Assembly (NCBI GenBank): GCA_020638495.1
Contig: JACKIN010000007.1
Coordinates: forward strand, 131,126-195,125
From: Geminicoccaceae bacterium
GTDB taxonomy: Bacteria; Pseudomonadota; Alphaproteobacteria; Geminicoccales; Geminicoccaceae
DNA length: 64,000 nucleotides
Direction of reading: 5' to 3'
Shown: piece after piece, positions 26,058-35,125 of the stretch
Layout: each line of letters starts with the position of its first letter
Position numbering within the stretch: position 1 is the stretch's first letter
Position numbers and translations under genes: made by a program
Notes under the pieces: generated by a model
The model's input: only the letters and a program-made list of their open reading frames with translations
Database searches by the model: none
What the model was told of the DNA's origin: nothing

Positions 26058-27884
26058 ATGCGCGAGCAGGCGAATTCGGCGCAGCCAGGCGAGCAGGGGG
26101 ACGGCGAGGCCGCATCCGGGGTCAAGGCGGCCGCGGTGCGGGCCCAGCTCGCCCGCATCCTGGCCAGCCCGTCCTTCGACGCCTCGGAGCGCAACCGGCG
26201 CTTTCTCGAGCATGTCGTCGAGGAGACCCTCGCCGGCCGCGGCGAGCGGATCAAGGCCTATGGCGTGGCGCTCGAGGTGTTCGCCCGCGACGACAGCTTC
26301 GATGCCCAGTCCGACCCTATCGTCCGCATCGAGGCGAGCCGGCTGCGACGCAGCCTCGAGCGCTACTACCTGCTGGCCGGCCAGGACGACCCGGTGCGGA
26401 TCGAGATTCCCAAGGGCGGCTACATGGCGGCCTTCAAGACCACTGATGCCGATGCCGCCCACACGGCGGCGCCGGCCCCATCAGCCGAGGCGCCGGCCGC
26501 GGCGGCGCAGCGGCCGCAGACGGAACGCACCCTGACGGTCCTGGCTTTCTGCCTCGTGCTGATCTTCGCCGGGCTGGCCGGCGGCTGGGCGCTCGCCACC
26601 TATTGGCCTGGCCGGACGGCGGCGGGCAGCGGTGCTGCGGGCCGTGGCCCGGTCCTTCTGGCCGTGCCGTTCGAGGACGACGGCAGCCAGGTGCAAGGCG
26701 ACGTGCGACAGAGCGCCACGCTGGTGCACGGCTTCAGTCGCGAGGTGGTCGCCGGCCTCGCGCGCTTCGGCGGCCTCTCCGTGTTCGACGCGGAAACGGC
26801 CGGACGTTCCCTCGGGGAGGCGGACATGCAGCGTCTGGCGGCGCTGCTGGATGCCGACTTCCTTCTGACCGGCGGGGTGAGCGTGTCCGACGACCGCTTC
26901 GCCGTGACCGCCTCACTGATCGACAGCGCCAGCGGGCGCCATATCTGGTCGGGGCACTTCGACGGCGACGTCACCGCCGCCTCGATCATCGCCGTGCGCG
27001 ACCAGTTGGCGGGTCGTGTGGTCCAGGAGCTCGCCCAGCCCTATGGCGTCCTCTTCGGCGAGCAGCTGCGCGAGCAGGAGGGCAAGCCGCCGGAAGCGCT
27101 CACTTCTTATGAATGCGTGCTGCGCTTTCACCGGTACTGGCGCGAGCTGGATCGGGACGGCTATTCGCCGGTCCGCCAATGCCTCGAGCGGACCATCGTC
27201 GCCGATCCCGATTATGCCCAGGCCCTGGCGGCCTTGGCCCTGCTCCTGGCGGACGGCTACCGCCTCGGCTACGACCCGGACGGAGCGGGCGGCGGGACCC
27301 TGCCCCGGGCACTGGCGCTCGCCCGCCGCGCCGTCGAGCTGGCGCCGGCCGACTCGCAGGGCTACGTGGCGTTGCAGCTCGTCTACTGGCTGATGAACGA
27401 TGTCGAGCGCAGCCTCGCGGCCGGCGAGCGTGGCCTCGCCCTCAACCCCAACGACACCGAGCTCTTGGCGGAGCTCGGCCGGCGCTACTGCCTGCGCGGC
27501 ATGTTCGACATCGGCGTGCCGATGATCGACGAGGCCTTCGCCCGCAACCCGATCCTGCCGGGGCATTACCGGATCGGCCCGTTTCTCGCCCGCTATGCGG
27601 CGGGTGACTACCCGGCGGCGCTGATCGAAGCCAAGCGGATCGGCATTCCGGACACGGTTTTCGGCCACATCGCCCTGGCCATGGCCCACGCCAAGCTCGG
27701 CAATACCTCGGAAGCCGCAGCGGCGGTGGACCGGATCCTCGCCATCGACCCGGCCTATGGCGACCATGTGCGCCTGGATCTGGCGAAGCGAGCTCTCCAC
27801 CCCGAGCTGATCGAGACCGTCGTCGACGGGCTGCGCCTCGCGGGTCTCGCTGTGGCGGCAATGCCATCGCCTTCGAGCTATTGA
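26058..27884 (+). CDS. TPR-repeat signalling protein with cyclase-associated N-terminal domain
   Basis: A 608-residue membrane protein in three parts. Residues 25-125 match a domain common at the N-terminus of alphaproteobacterial adenylate-cyclase-like regulators (SFDASERNRRFLEHVVEE, SDPIVRIEASRLRRSLERYY, IEIPKGGY). One membrane helix follows (LTVLAFCLVLIFAGLAGGWAL, about residues 157-178). The periplasmic part has a TolB-like/FlgO-like domain (LLAVPFEDDG, DADFLLTGGVS, GRHIWSGHFDGD) and then TPR repeats (ALALARRAVELAPADSQGY and following). No cyclase catalytic domain is present. The ATG at 26058 follows GGGAGCG. It precedes the envelope gene run, so it may control it. Confidence 0.75.
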   Translation: MREQANSAQPGEQGDGEAASGVKAAAVRAQLARILASPSFDASERNRRFLEHVVEETLAGRGERIKAYGVALEVFARDDSFDAQSDPIVRIEASRLRRSLERYYLLAGQDDPVRIEIPKGGYMAAFKTTDADAAHTAAPAPSAEAPAAAAQRPQTERTLTVLAFCLVLIFAGLAGGWALATYWPGRTAAGSGAAGRGPVLLAVPFEDDGSQVQGDVRQSATLVHGFSREVVAGLARFGGLSVFDAETAGRSLGEADMQRLAALLDADFLLTGGVSVSDDRFAVTASLIDSASGRHIWSGHFDGDVTAASIIAVRDQLAGRVVQELAQPYGVLFGEQLREQEGKPPEALTSYECVLRFHRYWRELDRDGYSPVRQCLERTIVADPDYAQALAALALLLADGYRLGYDPDGAGGGTLPRALALARRAVELAPADSQGYVALQLVYWLMNDVERSLAAGERGLALNPNDTELLAELGRRYCLRGMFDIGVPMIDEAFARNPILPGHYRIGPFLARYAAGDYPAALIEAKRIGIPDTVFGHIALAMAHAKLGNTSEAAAAVDRILAIDPAYGDHVRLDLAKRALHPELIETVVDGLRLAGLAVAAMPSPSSY

Positions 27885-27886
27885 AA

Positions 27887-27902
27887 CGCCGTCCGGACGG
27901 CG
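27887..27902. terminator. GC-rich perfect inverted repeat after TPR gene
   Basis: A 16 bp perfect palindrome, CGCCGTCCGGACGGCG, begins 3 bases after the TPR-protein stop codon. It could form a strong stem and end transcription, but no T-tract follows, so a rho-independent terminator is not certain. It might instead stabilise the mRNA 3' end. Confidence 0.4.
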
Positions 27903-27938
27903 CCTTCGCAGCACCGGTAGCTTACAGCAACGTACTTC

Positions 27939-27960
27939 GGCCCCGGATCGATCCGGGGCC
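27939..27960. repeat. 22 bp perfect palindrome upstream of outer-membrane gene
   Basis: A perfect inverted repeat with arm GGCCCCGGATC lies 42 bp before the ATG of the outer-membrane gene at 28002. No T-run follows. It could be a second terminator stem, an operator for the envelope gene run, or a copy of a short dispersed palindromic repeat. I did not notice another copy in the window by reading. Confidence 0.5.
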
Positions 27961-28001
27961 AATCGAGATCCTCCGACGCGTGCCCTGTTCAAGGAGCAAG
28001 C

Positions 28002-28787
28002 ATGGTGAAACGAACGCCCGTCACGATCGTCGCGGCGCTGGCGCTGGCGACGGCATGGGGCGTGCCGGCGGCCTCGGCGCAGGAGGCGACCGAGGCTGTG
28101 CCGGCGGACGCGGGCTGGTCCTTCGCGTTGACTCCTTACGCCTGGTTCATCGCGATGAAGGGCGACGTGGCGACGTTTTCAGGAGCCCCGCCCATCAACG
28201 TCGATGCGGATTTCAGCGACATCATCGACCAGACCAACGGTGCAGCACTGCTGGCCGGCGAGGCGCGGCGGGATCGCTTCGGCCTGCTCTTCGACATCAA
28301 TTACCTGGATCTGTCGGGCAAGGGCGACACGCCGGGAGCGCTCTTCGGCGACGCCGAGATGGACAACCGGACACTGTTCTCCGACATCGCCGGCTTCTAC
28401 GAGGTGGGTCGCGACGCGCTCTTCAGCCTCGACGTCTATGCCGGGGCGCGGCTATGGTATGTCGAAACCGAGGTCAATCTGCGCGCCGGCCTGTTGCCCA
28501 ACCGCACCGACCAGGACAGCGAAGCCTGGGCCGACCCGATCGTCGGGGTGCGCGGCCAGGCACTTCTCGGCCGGGGCTTTTCCCTGCAGGGCGCCGCCGA
28601 CTACGGCGGGTTCCACGTCGGCTCGAAGAACACCTGGCAGGTGATCGGAACGCTCGGCTACGACTTCAACGACCGGCTCTCCGCGCGGGCCGGCTATCGC
28701 TATCTGTCCGTCGACTACGATGACAACGGCTTCGTCTGGGACGTCGACATTCACGGGCCGATCATCGGCCTCACCTGGCGTTTTTGA
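28002..28787 (+). CDS. Outer-membrane beta-barrel protein (paralogue of 37474)
   Basis: A 261-residue secreted protein with a signal peptide ending ASAQ (about residue 26) and alternating beta strands ending in aromatic residues, closing with IIGLTWRF, a typical barrel C-terminus. Motifs FALTPYAWFIAMKGDV, DVYAGARLWYVETEVNLR, WADPIVGVRGQ and FVWDVDIHGPIIG recur at the same places in the protein at 37474, so the two are paralogues. It probably forms an 8-10 stranded barrel; whether it is a pore or a structural protein is unknown. It opens a run of same-strand envelope genes. Confidence 0.8.
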   Translation: MVKRTPVTIVAALALATAWGVPAASAQEATEAVPADAGWSFALTPYAWFIAMKGDVATFSGAPPINVDADFSDIIDQTNGAALLAGEARRDRFGLLFDINYLDLSGKGDTPGALFGDAEMDNRTLFSDIAGFYEVGRDALFSLDVYAGARLWYVETEVNLRAGLLPNRTDQDSEAWADPIVGVRGQALLGRGFSLQGAADYGGFHVGSKNTWQVIGTLGYDFNDRLSARAGYRYLSVDYDDNGFVWDVDIHGPIIGLTWRF

Positions 28788-28818
28788 GGCAACCATGGAA
28801 AGCAGGGGAGACGCGGCT

Positions 28819-31383
28819 ATGACCGGCAAGCACCATCTCGTGTTGGGCCTGGGCCTGATGCTTATCGCCGCCGGCCCGGCGCAGGCGCAGCAGGTCACGG
28901 GCACATTGGGCTCGCCCTCGGCGACGACCACGATTCCGGGCAACCAGCTACCGGCGCCGGCGCCGGCGTTCGGCGGCGTGATCAAGGATGACGCCCTCAG
29001 CTCCACGCCCTGGTGGCCGCCGCGCATCGTCCCGCCCGAGGGTGCTCCCAACATCCTGCTGATCATGACCGACGATGCCGGGTTCGCCGTGCCGAGCACC
29101 TTCGGCGGCGTCATCCCGACGCCGACGATGGATCGCATCGCCGAGGCCGGCCTGAAGTACAACCGGGTCTTCTCCACCTCGCTCTGCTCGCCGACACGCG
29201 CGGCGCTGATCACCGGGCGCAACCATCATTCGGTCGGCTTCGGCGTGATCGCCGAGCAGGCGACGGGCTTTCCGGGCTACGACAGCGTCATCGGCGTGGA
29301 CAACGCCACCATCGGCCGCATCCTGCGGGACAACGGCTACGCGACGTCGTGGTTCGGCAAGAACCACAACACGCCATCGTACCAGGCCAGCCAGGTCGGG
29401 CCGTTCGACCAGTGGCCGACCGGCATGGGCTTCGACTACTTCTACGGGTTCGTCGGCGGCGACGCCAACCAGTGGGGGCCGAACCTGTTCCGCAACACCA
29501 CGCAGATCTATCCCTTCGACGAACACCCCGGCACCCTGGAGATGGATCGCAGCGACGCGGCGATCTGGCCGGTGACCGGCGAGGAGAGCTCCTGGAACCT
29601 GATCACGGCGATGGCCGACGACGCCATCGACTGGATGACGCGGATCCACCAGACCGACCCCAGCCAGCCGATCTTCCTTCACTACGTGCCCGGGGCCAAC
29701 CACGCGCCGCACCACCCGACCAAGGAGTGGGTTGACAAGATCCACGCCATGCATCTGTTCGACGACGGCTACGAGAAGCTGCGCGAGCGCATCTTCGCCA
29801 ACCAGCAGAAGCTCGGCGTCATCCCGCAGGACCTGGAGTTGACGCCCTGGCCGGACGACGTCCTGACGCCCTGGGACAAGCTATCGCCCGAGGCGCAGAA
29901 GCTCTACATCCGCCAGGTGGAAGTATTCGCCGCCTACGTGGCCTACAACGACCACGAGATCGGCCGCGTGGTCCAGGCCTTCGAGGACCTCGGCAAGCTC
30001 GACAACACCATCGTCATCTACCAGAACGGCGACAACGGCACCAGCGCCGAGGGCGGGCCGGAAGGCACCTTCAGCGAGGTCGCGTTCTTCAACGGCGTCC
30101 GGCCACCCGTGGACGTGCAGATGAAGTTCTACGACGCCTGGGGCACCGAGCTGGCCTACAACCACATGTCGGCCGGCTGGTCCTGGGCCTTCGATACGCC
30201 GTTCGACTGGTTCAAGCAGAACGCGAGCCGGCTCGGCGGCACCAACCAGAACATGGTGATTTCCTGGCCCGATCGCATCAAGGACAAGGGGGGCCTGCGC
30301 GAGCAGTTCATGCACGTGATCGACTACGTGCCGACGCTCCTGGAGCTCACCGGCATCGAGGCGCCGAAGCTCGTCGACGGCATCGAGCAGAAGCCCATCG
30401 AAGGCACCAGCTTCGCCTACACCCTGGATGCGGCCAATGCCGAGGCGCCGTCACGGCACACGCGGCAGTATTTCGAGATGATGGGTCAGTGGGCGTTGTA
30501 CGACAACGGCTGGCTGCTGAGCACCAAGGTCAATCGCACACCCTGGGATGCCTTCAGCCCGGCCAACCGGGATCCGCTCAACAACCAAGTGTTCCAGCTC
30601 TACAATCTTGAAGAGAGCTGGAACCAGGCCGACGACATCGCCGCGGCACACCCGGACAAGGTCGAGGCGATGCGGGCGATGTTCCTCGAGGAGGCCAAGA
30701 AGTACCAGGTCCTGCCGCTCGACGCCTCGGTCGGCGCACGGGTCGCGGCACAGCGCCCGAGCCTCACCGCGGGTCGCACGGAGCTCGTCTACACCCGGCC
30801 CATGACCGGGCTGCCGCAGGGCGATGCCCCTTATCTGCTCAACACCTCCTACACCATCACGGCCGACATCACCGTGCCCGAGGGCGGTGCCGAGGGCATG
30901 ATCGTGACCTCCGGCGGGCGCTTCGCGGGCTTCGGCTTCTACCTGCTCGAGGGCAAGCCCGTATTCCTCTGGAACCTGCTGGATCTGGAGCGGCAAAAAT
31001 GGGAGGGCCAAGACGCGCTGGAGCCCGGCCAGCACACCATTGAGTTCGACTTCGTGTATGACGGCCTCGGCGTCGGCACGATGGCGTTCAACAACTTCAC
31101 CGGCATCGGCAGGCCGGGCACCGGCACGCTCAAGGTCGACGGCAAGGTGGTCGCCACGCAGAAGATGGAAAAGACGATCCCCATCATCCTGCAGTGGGAC
31201 GAGAGCTTCGACATCGGCTCCGACACGATCACCGGGGTGAACGACGCGGACTATCGGCCGCCCTTCCCGCTGACCGCCGAGCTCGACAAGCTGACGATCA
31301 GGATCGATCGCCCGCAGTTGTCGCCCAAGGACATCAAGGAGCTCGAGGAAGCCATGAAGAAGGTCGACGCCGCCAGGGAGTGA
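28819..31383 (+). CDS. Secreted formylglycine-type sulfatase (arylsulfatase family)
   Basis: A type I sulfatase of 854 residues, hydrolysing a sulfate ester in the periplasm or outside. The signal peptide ends GPAQAQQ. The active-site motif is LCSPTRAALITGRN, with Cys about residue 123 as the formylglycine precursor (CxPxR). Metal and sulfate ligands follow (IMTDDAG, GKNHNTPSY, HYVPGANHAPHH, YQNGDNGTS). After the catalytic domain comes a C-terminal beta-sandwich-like region (residues about 690-850: YTITADITVPEGG..., GKPVFLWNLLDL). The ATG at 28819 has AGGGGAG upstream; 28795 is an alternative. It needs an FGE/FGly-generating enzyme encoded elsewhere. Its outer-membrane neighbours may import the desulfated product. 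Confidence 0.9.
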   Translation: MTGKHHLVLGLGLMLIAAGPAQAQQVTGTLGSPSATTTIPGNQLPAPAPAFGGVIKDDALSSTPWWPPRIVPPEGAPNILLIMTDDAGFAVPSTFGGVIPTPTMDRIAEAGLKYNRVFSTSLCSPTRAALITGRNHHSVGFGVIAEQATGFPGYDSVIGVDNATIGRILRDNGYATSWFGKNHNTPSYQASQVGPFDQWPTGMGFDYFYGFVGGDANQWGPNLFRNTTQIYPFDEHPGTLEMDRSDAAIWPVTGEESSWNLITAMADDAIDWMTRIHQTDPSQPIFLHYVPGANHAPHHPTKEWVDKIHAMHLFDDGYEKLRERIFANQQKLGVIPQDLELTPWPDDVLTPWDKLSPEAQKLYIRQVEVFAAYVAYNDHEIGRVVQAFEDLGKLDNTIVIYQNGDNGTSAEGGPEGTFSEVAFFNGVRPPVDVQMKFYDAWGTELAYNHMSAGWSWAFDTPFDWFKQNASRLGGTNQNMVISWPDRIKDKGGLREQFMHVIDYVPTLLELTGIEAPKLVDGIEQKPIEGTSFAYTLDAANAEAPSRHTRQYFEMMGQWALYDNGWLLSTKVNRTPWDAFSPANRDPLNNQVFQLYNLEESWNQADDIAAAHPDKVEAMRAMFLEEAKKYQVLPLDASVGARVAAQRPSLTAGRTELVYTRPMTGLPQGDAPYLLNTSYTITADITVPEGGAEGMIVTSGGRFAGFGFYLLEGKPVFLWNLLDLERQKWEGQDALEPGQHTIEFDFVYDGLGVGTMAFNNFTGIGRPGTGTLKVDGKVVATQKMEKTIPIILQWDESFDIGSDTITGVNDADYRPPFPLTAELDKLTIRIDRPQLSPKDIKELEEAMKKVDAARE

Positions 31384-31465
31384 GCGATGAGCGGGGCCGG
31401 CGGCCATGGGTCGCCGGCTCCGTCGCGGGCGAGCAACGAGCAACCCGATGAGGGAGGACGGCCTG

Positions 31466-32332
31466 GTGATCTCGACATCCCTGCCCAGATGCCTCGCGCT
31501 GGTCCTGGCGGTTCAGTTGCTCACGATGGCCGCAGCGCGGGCGGAGGAGCCGGCAGCGCCGCCGGCGGCACCGCCCAGCACGCTCGATCTCGCCAAGAAG
31601 GCCCAGAACCCGGTGGCCGACCTGATCAGCGTGCCGCTGCAGAGCAACTTCAATTTCGGCTATGGCGCGAAGGACGCGCCCGAGTCGAGCAGCACCCAGT
31701 ATCTGCTCAACATCCAGCCGGTGATCCCGATCTCGCTGGGGCAGAGCGGCTTCAACCTGATCACCCGGCCGATCGTCCCGGTCATCCGCCAGCCCGACCT
31801 GATCGAGGGGGGCGAGACCTGGGGCGTCGCCGACATCCAGATCCAGAGCTACCTGTCGCCGGCGGGCTCGAAGGAGCTGATCTGGGGTGTCGGCGGCGTG
31901 CTGCAGCCGCCGACCGCGACCGACGGGGACAAGCTCGGCACGCAGAAATGGAGCGCCGGGCCGGCGGCGGTGGTGCTGTCCATGCCGGGCAAGTGGGTGT
32001 TCGGTGCCCTGGCGACGCAGCTCTGGTCGTTCGCCGGCAAGAGCGACCGCGAGGATGTGAGCCAGACGCTGGTGCAGCCCTTCATCAACTACAATTTCGA
32101 CCATGGCTGGTACGTCTCCTCGGCCCCGATCATGACGGCGAACTGGAAGGCGGACGGCAACGACAACACCTTCACCGTGCCGATGGGCGGCGGGTTCGGG
32201 CGGCTCATTCGGGTCGGCAAGCTGCCCGTCAACCTGCAGGCGCAGGCCTTCTACAACGTGGTCAAGCCCGACGACGATCCGACCGCCGACTGGACGCTGC
32301 GGCTGCAGATGCAGTTCCTGTTCCCGAAGTGA
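31466..32332 (+). CDS. Outer-membrane transporter-like beta-barrel protein
   Basis: A 288-residue secreted protein. GTG at 31466 is chosen because GGGAGG lies eight bases upstream; ATG at 31448 is an alternative. The signal peptide ends AAARAEE and is followed by a Pro/Ala-rich linker. The barrel region contains NPVADLISVPLQSNFNFGYG, QYLLNIQPVIPISLG, WGVADIQIQSYLSP and a terminal LRLQMQFLFPK. This pattern is widespread in proteobacteria next to DUF1254 proteins, usually called hypothetical or neuromodulin-type outer-membrane protein. Function is not known; substrate passage for the sulfatase or DUF1254 protein is an inference. Confidence 0.7.
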   Translation: MISTSLPRCLALVLAVQLLTMAAARAEEPAAPPAAPPSTLDLAKKAQNPVADLISVPLQSNFNFGYGAKDAPESSSTQYLLNIQPVIPISLGQSGFNLITRPIVPVIRQPDLIEGGETWGVADIQIQSYLSPAGSKELIWGVGGVLQPPTATDGDKLGTQKWSAGPAAVVLSMPGKWVFGALATQLWSFAGKSDREDVSQTLVQPFINYNFDHGWYVSSAPIMTANWKADGNDNTFTVPMGGGFGRLIRVGKLPVNLQAQAFYNVVKPDDDPTADWTLRLQMQFLFPK

Positions 32333-32341
32333 GAGAAGCAA

Positions 32342-33928
32342 ATGGACAAGAGCATCCATAGCCCAGCCGCAACGCCTGTGCGGGCGGGCAGGTGCGTCAC
32401 CTCGGCGATCGTCGGCGCGATGGCGATGACCGGCATGCTCGCCCTGCAGCCGTTCACCGTGCGGGCGCAGGCGCTGGACGGCCCGCCGGCGATGCCGGCC
32501 TTCGAGTTCTCGACGGCGATGCCGTCCGGCGTCGCCTCACCGGACGAGGTCGAGTCGCGGCTCGGGACGCTGAAGTTCTTCGACGGCTTCCCCGACAAGG
32601 CGACGGCCGAGGTGGTCTACGATAATCTCGACTTCCAGCGTGCGGTGCAGGCCTATCTGCTGGCCCTGCCGGCGGTCAACCAGGCGGGCAACCTGAACGC
32701 GATCGCGTCGCTCGGCCCGTTGAACGCGACCGTCCCGATCTGGGAGGAGCTGGTCGACTCCCGCACGATTGAGCTGACGGCCAACGACAACACCCCCTAC
32801 ACCTGGTTCTGGATCGACCTCACCGACGGTCCGCTGGTCGTCGAGGTGCCGCCCGAGGTGCTCGGGCTGGTCGACGACATGTGGTACCGCTGGGTGATCG
32901 ATGTCGGGATCACGGGGCCGGACAAGGGCAAAGGCGGCAAGTACCTGTTCCTGCCACCCGGCTTCGCAGGCGACGTGCCCGAAGGCGACTTCGTCGCGGT
33001 GGTGCATGCGACCACCTACCGGCTCTGGATCCCGTGGCGCAGCTTCCTCGAGAACGGCGACCCCAAGCCCGGCGTCGAGCGGGTCAAGGCGCACACCAGG
33101 ATCCATGCGCCGGGATCGGAGCCCGTGGCACCGACCTTCGTCGATATGTCGGGCAAGCCGTTCAACATGGTCAACCCGGCGGACTATGCGTTCTGGGAGC
33201 TGCTGAACGACGTCGTCCAGAAGGAGCCGGCAGGCTCGCTGGACGAGGTGACCCTCGGGTTCTTCGCCGCGATCGGCATCGAGAAGGGCAGGCCCTTCGC
33301 GCCCGACGATCGCATGAAGAAGATCCTGACCGAGGCGGCCACGGTCGGCGATGCCACGGCCCGCACGATCGCCTTCCACATGCGCGACCGCAATGCCTAC
33401 TACTATGCGGACAGCAACTGGCAGCTGCCCTTCGTCGGCGGCTACAGGTTCCAGTCCTCGCCCGGCGTGCTCAACCTCGACGGTTCCGCGTTCTTCTTCT
33501 TCATGGCGACGGGCGTGACCCCGGCGATGGAGGAGAAGATGGTCGGTCGGGGCTCGCAATATGCCTGGACGGCGCGCGACGCCGAGGGCGAACCGCTCGA
33601 CGGCGGCAAGAGCTACCGGCTGCATCTGCCGAAGGACATCCCGGTCAAGGATTTCTGGTCGGTGATCCTCTACAGCGACCAGACCCGCTCGATGATCCAG
33701 ACCGACCAGCGCTTCCCGAGCGTCAGCAGCCAGACCCAGGGCCTGCTGGTCAACGCCGACGGCTCGGTCGATGTCTGGTTCGGGCCCGAGGCGCCGAGCG
33801 GCAAGGAGAAGAACTGGGTCCAGACGGTGCCCGGCCAGGCCTGGAACACCATCCTGCGGCTCTATGGCCCGTTGGAGCCCTGGTTCGATGGGTCGTGGAA
33901 GCCAGGCGAGATCGAGCCGGTGGGCTGA
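32342..33928 (+). CDS. DUF1254/DUF1214 domain protein
   Basis: A 528-residue secreted protein with N-terminal signal (MTGMLALQPFTVRAQ, cleavage about residue 44). The DUF1254 domain covers about residues 75-270 (AVQAYLLALPAVNQAGN, NDNTPYTWFWIDLTDGPLVVE, VPEGDFVAVVHATTYRLW), and DUF1214 covers about residues 390-510 (DGGKSYRLHLPKDIPVKDFWSV, IQTDQRFPSVSSQ, LRLYGPLEPWFDGSWKPGEIE). Both are beta-rich periplasmic domains of unknown activity, often beside outer-membrane barrels. It begins 10 bp after the previous gene's stop, within the same operon-like run. Confidence 0.9.
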   Translation: MDKSIHSPAATPVRAGRCVTSAIVGAMAMTGMLALQPFTVRAQALDGPPAMPAFEFSTAMPSGVASPDEVESRLGTLKFFDGFPDKATAEVVYDNLDFQRAVQAYLLALPAVNQAGNLNAIASLGPLNATVPIWEELVDSRTIELTANDNTPYTWFWIDLTDGPLVVEVPPEVLGLVDDMWYRWVIDVGITGPDKGKGGKYLFLPPGFAGDVPEGDFVAVVHATTYRLWIPWRSFLENGDPKPGVERVKAHTRIHAPGSEPVAPTFVDMSGKPFNMVNPADYAFWELLNDVVQKEPAGSLDEVTLGFFAAIGIEKGRPFAPDDRMKKILTEAATVGDATARTIAFHMRDRNAYYYADSNWQLPFVGGYRFQSSPGVLNLDGSAFFFFMATGVTPAMEEKMVGRGSQYAWTARDAEGEPLDGGKSYRLHLPKDIPVKDFWSVILYSDQTRSMIQTDQRFPSVSSQTQGLLVNADGSVDVWFGPEAPSGKEKNWVQTVPGQAWNTILRLYGPLEPWFDGSWKPGEIEPVG

Positions 33929-34011
33929 GCCGGGCGAGACAGGGAATGGACAGCAACAGCAACCGGGCATGCTCGCGCCGATGCGGGCCACCCCCAAGGA
34001 GGAATGATCCA

Positions 34012-34737
34012 ATGCCGAACACGACGACGTCCGCATGGCGGCTCGGCGCGATCGGGGCGGTGGCGCTACTCGCCGCCTGCACCCAGAGCTCGAGCCAGAT
34101 CGAGACGACGGCGGCCTTGCCGAAGCCGCAGGTGATCGTGGTCCAGGACTTCGCCGTCCAGGCCGGCGAGGTGCAGCTCGATCCGGGCCTCAGCGGCACG
34201 ATCGACGAGACGATCAAGGCGAGCACGCTGCCGCCGAACACGGCCGAGGAAGCCCAGGTCGGCCGTCAGGTGGCGGATGCGCTGGCGCAGAAGCTGGTGA
34301 CCGAGATCAACGATCTCGGGCTGAATGCGCAGCGCGGCAACACCCTGCCCGACGGCATGTCTTCGGGACTCGAGATCACCGGCCAGTTCGTCGGCGTCGA
34401 CCAGGGCAACCGGACCGAGCGCGTCGCCATCGGCCTCGGCGCCGGTCGCTCCGACGTTCGCGTGCGCGCCCAGGTCTTCGAGGTGACGCCGAGCAGCCGG
34501 ACGCTCGTCGACGAGATCGAGGTCGACGCCAAGAGCGGCCTGCAGCCGGGCATGGCCGAGATGATGGGCGTCGGCGCGCTGGCCGGGCATTTCGTCGCGT
34601 CGACCGTGGTCAGCGGCGGGCTGCAGGTCGCCGACGAATCGCTCGGCACCTCGGTGGTCGCGGATTCCGACCGGGCGGCCAAAGGCATCGCCAAGCAGCT
34701 CGCGACGTTCTTCGCCAAGCAGGGCTGGACGAATTGA
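34012..34737 (+). CDS. DUF4410 lipoprotein
   Basis: A 241-residue lipoprotein. The lipobox LLAAC places the acylated Cys at residue 23. The mature part fits DUF4410: VVQDFAVQAGEVQLD, EEAQVGRQVADALAQKLVTEIN, EITGQFVGVDQGNRTERVAIGLGAGRSDV and a Gly-rich hydrophobic patch near the end. Function unknown; the family often accompanies DUF1254 and DUF2092 proteins. AAGGAGG precedes the ATG. Confidence 0.85.
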   Translation: MPNTTTSAWRLGAIGAVALLAACTQSSSQIETTAALPKPQVIVVQDFAVQAGEVQLDPGLSGTIDETIKASTLPPNTAEEAQVGRQVADALAQKLVTEINDLGLNAQRGNTLPDGMSSGLEITGQFVGVDQGNRTERVAIGLGAGRSDVRVRAQVFEVTPSSRTLVDEIEVDAKSGLQPGMAEMMGVGALAGHFVASTVVSGGLQVADESLGTSVVADSDRAAKGIAKQLATFFAKQGWTN

Positions 34738-34805
34738 GCTTCGGGACGAAATTCGAGCGCTTCCGGGCCTTTCCCGCGAGCAGCTCCAGAAGGAAGGGAG
34801 AAACG

Positions 34806-35048
34806 ATGGCCAGGATGATCGGGCTGTCCCTCGCCGCTGCCATCGGGCTCACCGCCGCGATGGCCTCGGCGCAGGAAGGCATGAAGATCGCGCGTGCCTG
34901 CGGCGACGACATCGACAGGCTCTGCGCCGGCGTGCCGCCCGGCGAAGGCCGCATCAAGGCGTGCATGAAGGCGCACATGACCGAGCTGTCGGCGCCGTGC
35001 ATGGACACGCTCCTGGCTGCGATCGCTGCCGAGAAAGAGCCGGAGTGA
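34806..35048 (+). CDS. Small secreted Cys-rich repeat protein
   Basis: An 80-residue secreted protein. After a signal peptide ending MASAQE there is one four-Cys module: RACGDDIDRLCAG, then KACMKAHMTELSAPC, with spacings C-x7-C-x12-C-x11-C. This is the single-copy bacterial version of the Golgi apparatus protein 1 (GLG1) Cys-rich repeat, usually annotated as cysteine-rich repeat protein. The cysteines likely form two disulfides in the periplasm. GAAGGAAGGGAG precedes the ATG. Role unknown. Confidence 0.8.
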   Translation: MARMIGLSLAAAIGLTAAMASAQEGMKIARACGDDIDRLCAGVPPGEGRIKACMKAHMTELSAPCMDTLLAAIAAEKEPE

Positions 35049-35125
35049 CCGCCCGGTGGCGGCTGCCGTCGCGGGCGCCCGCCCGTGGCGGTGGTCGCCC
35101 CGGCTCGAGGCGAAAGGGAAACGGC

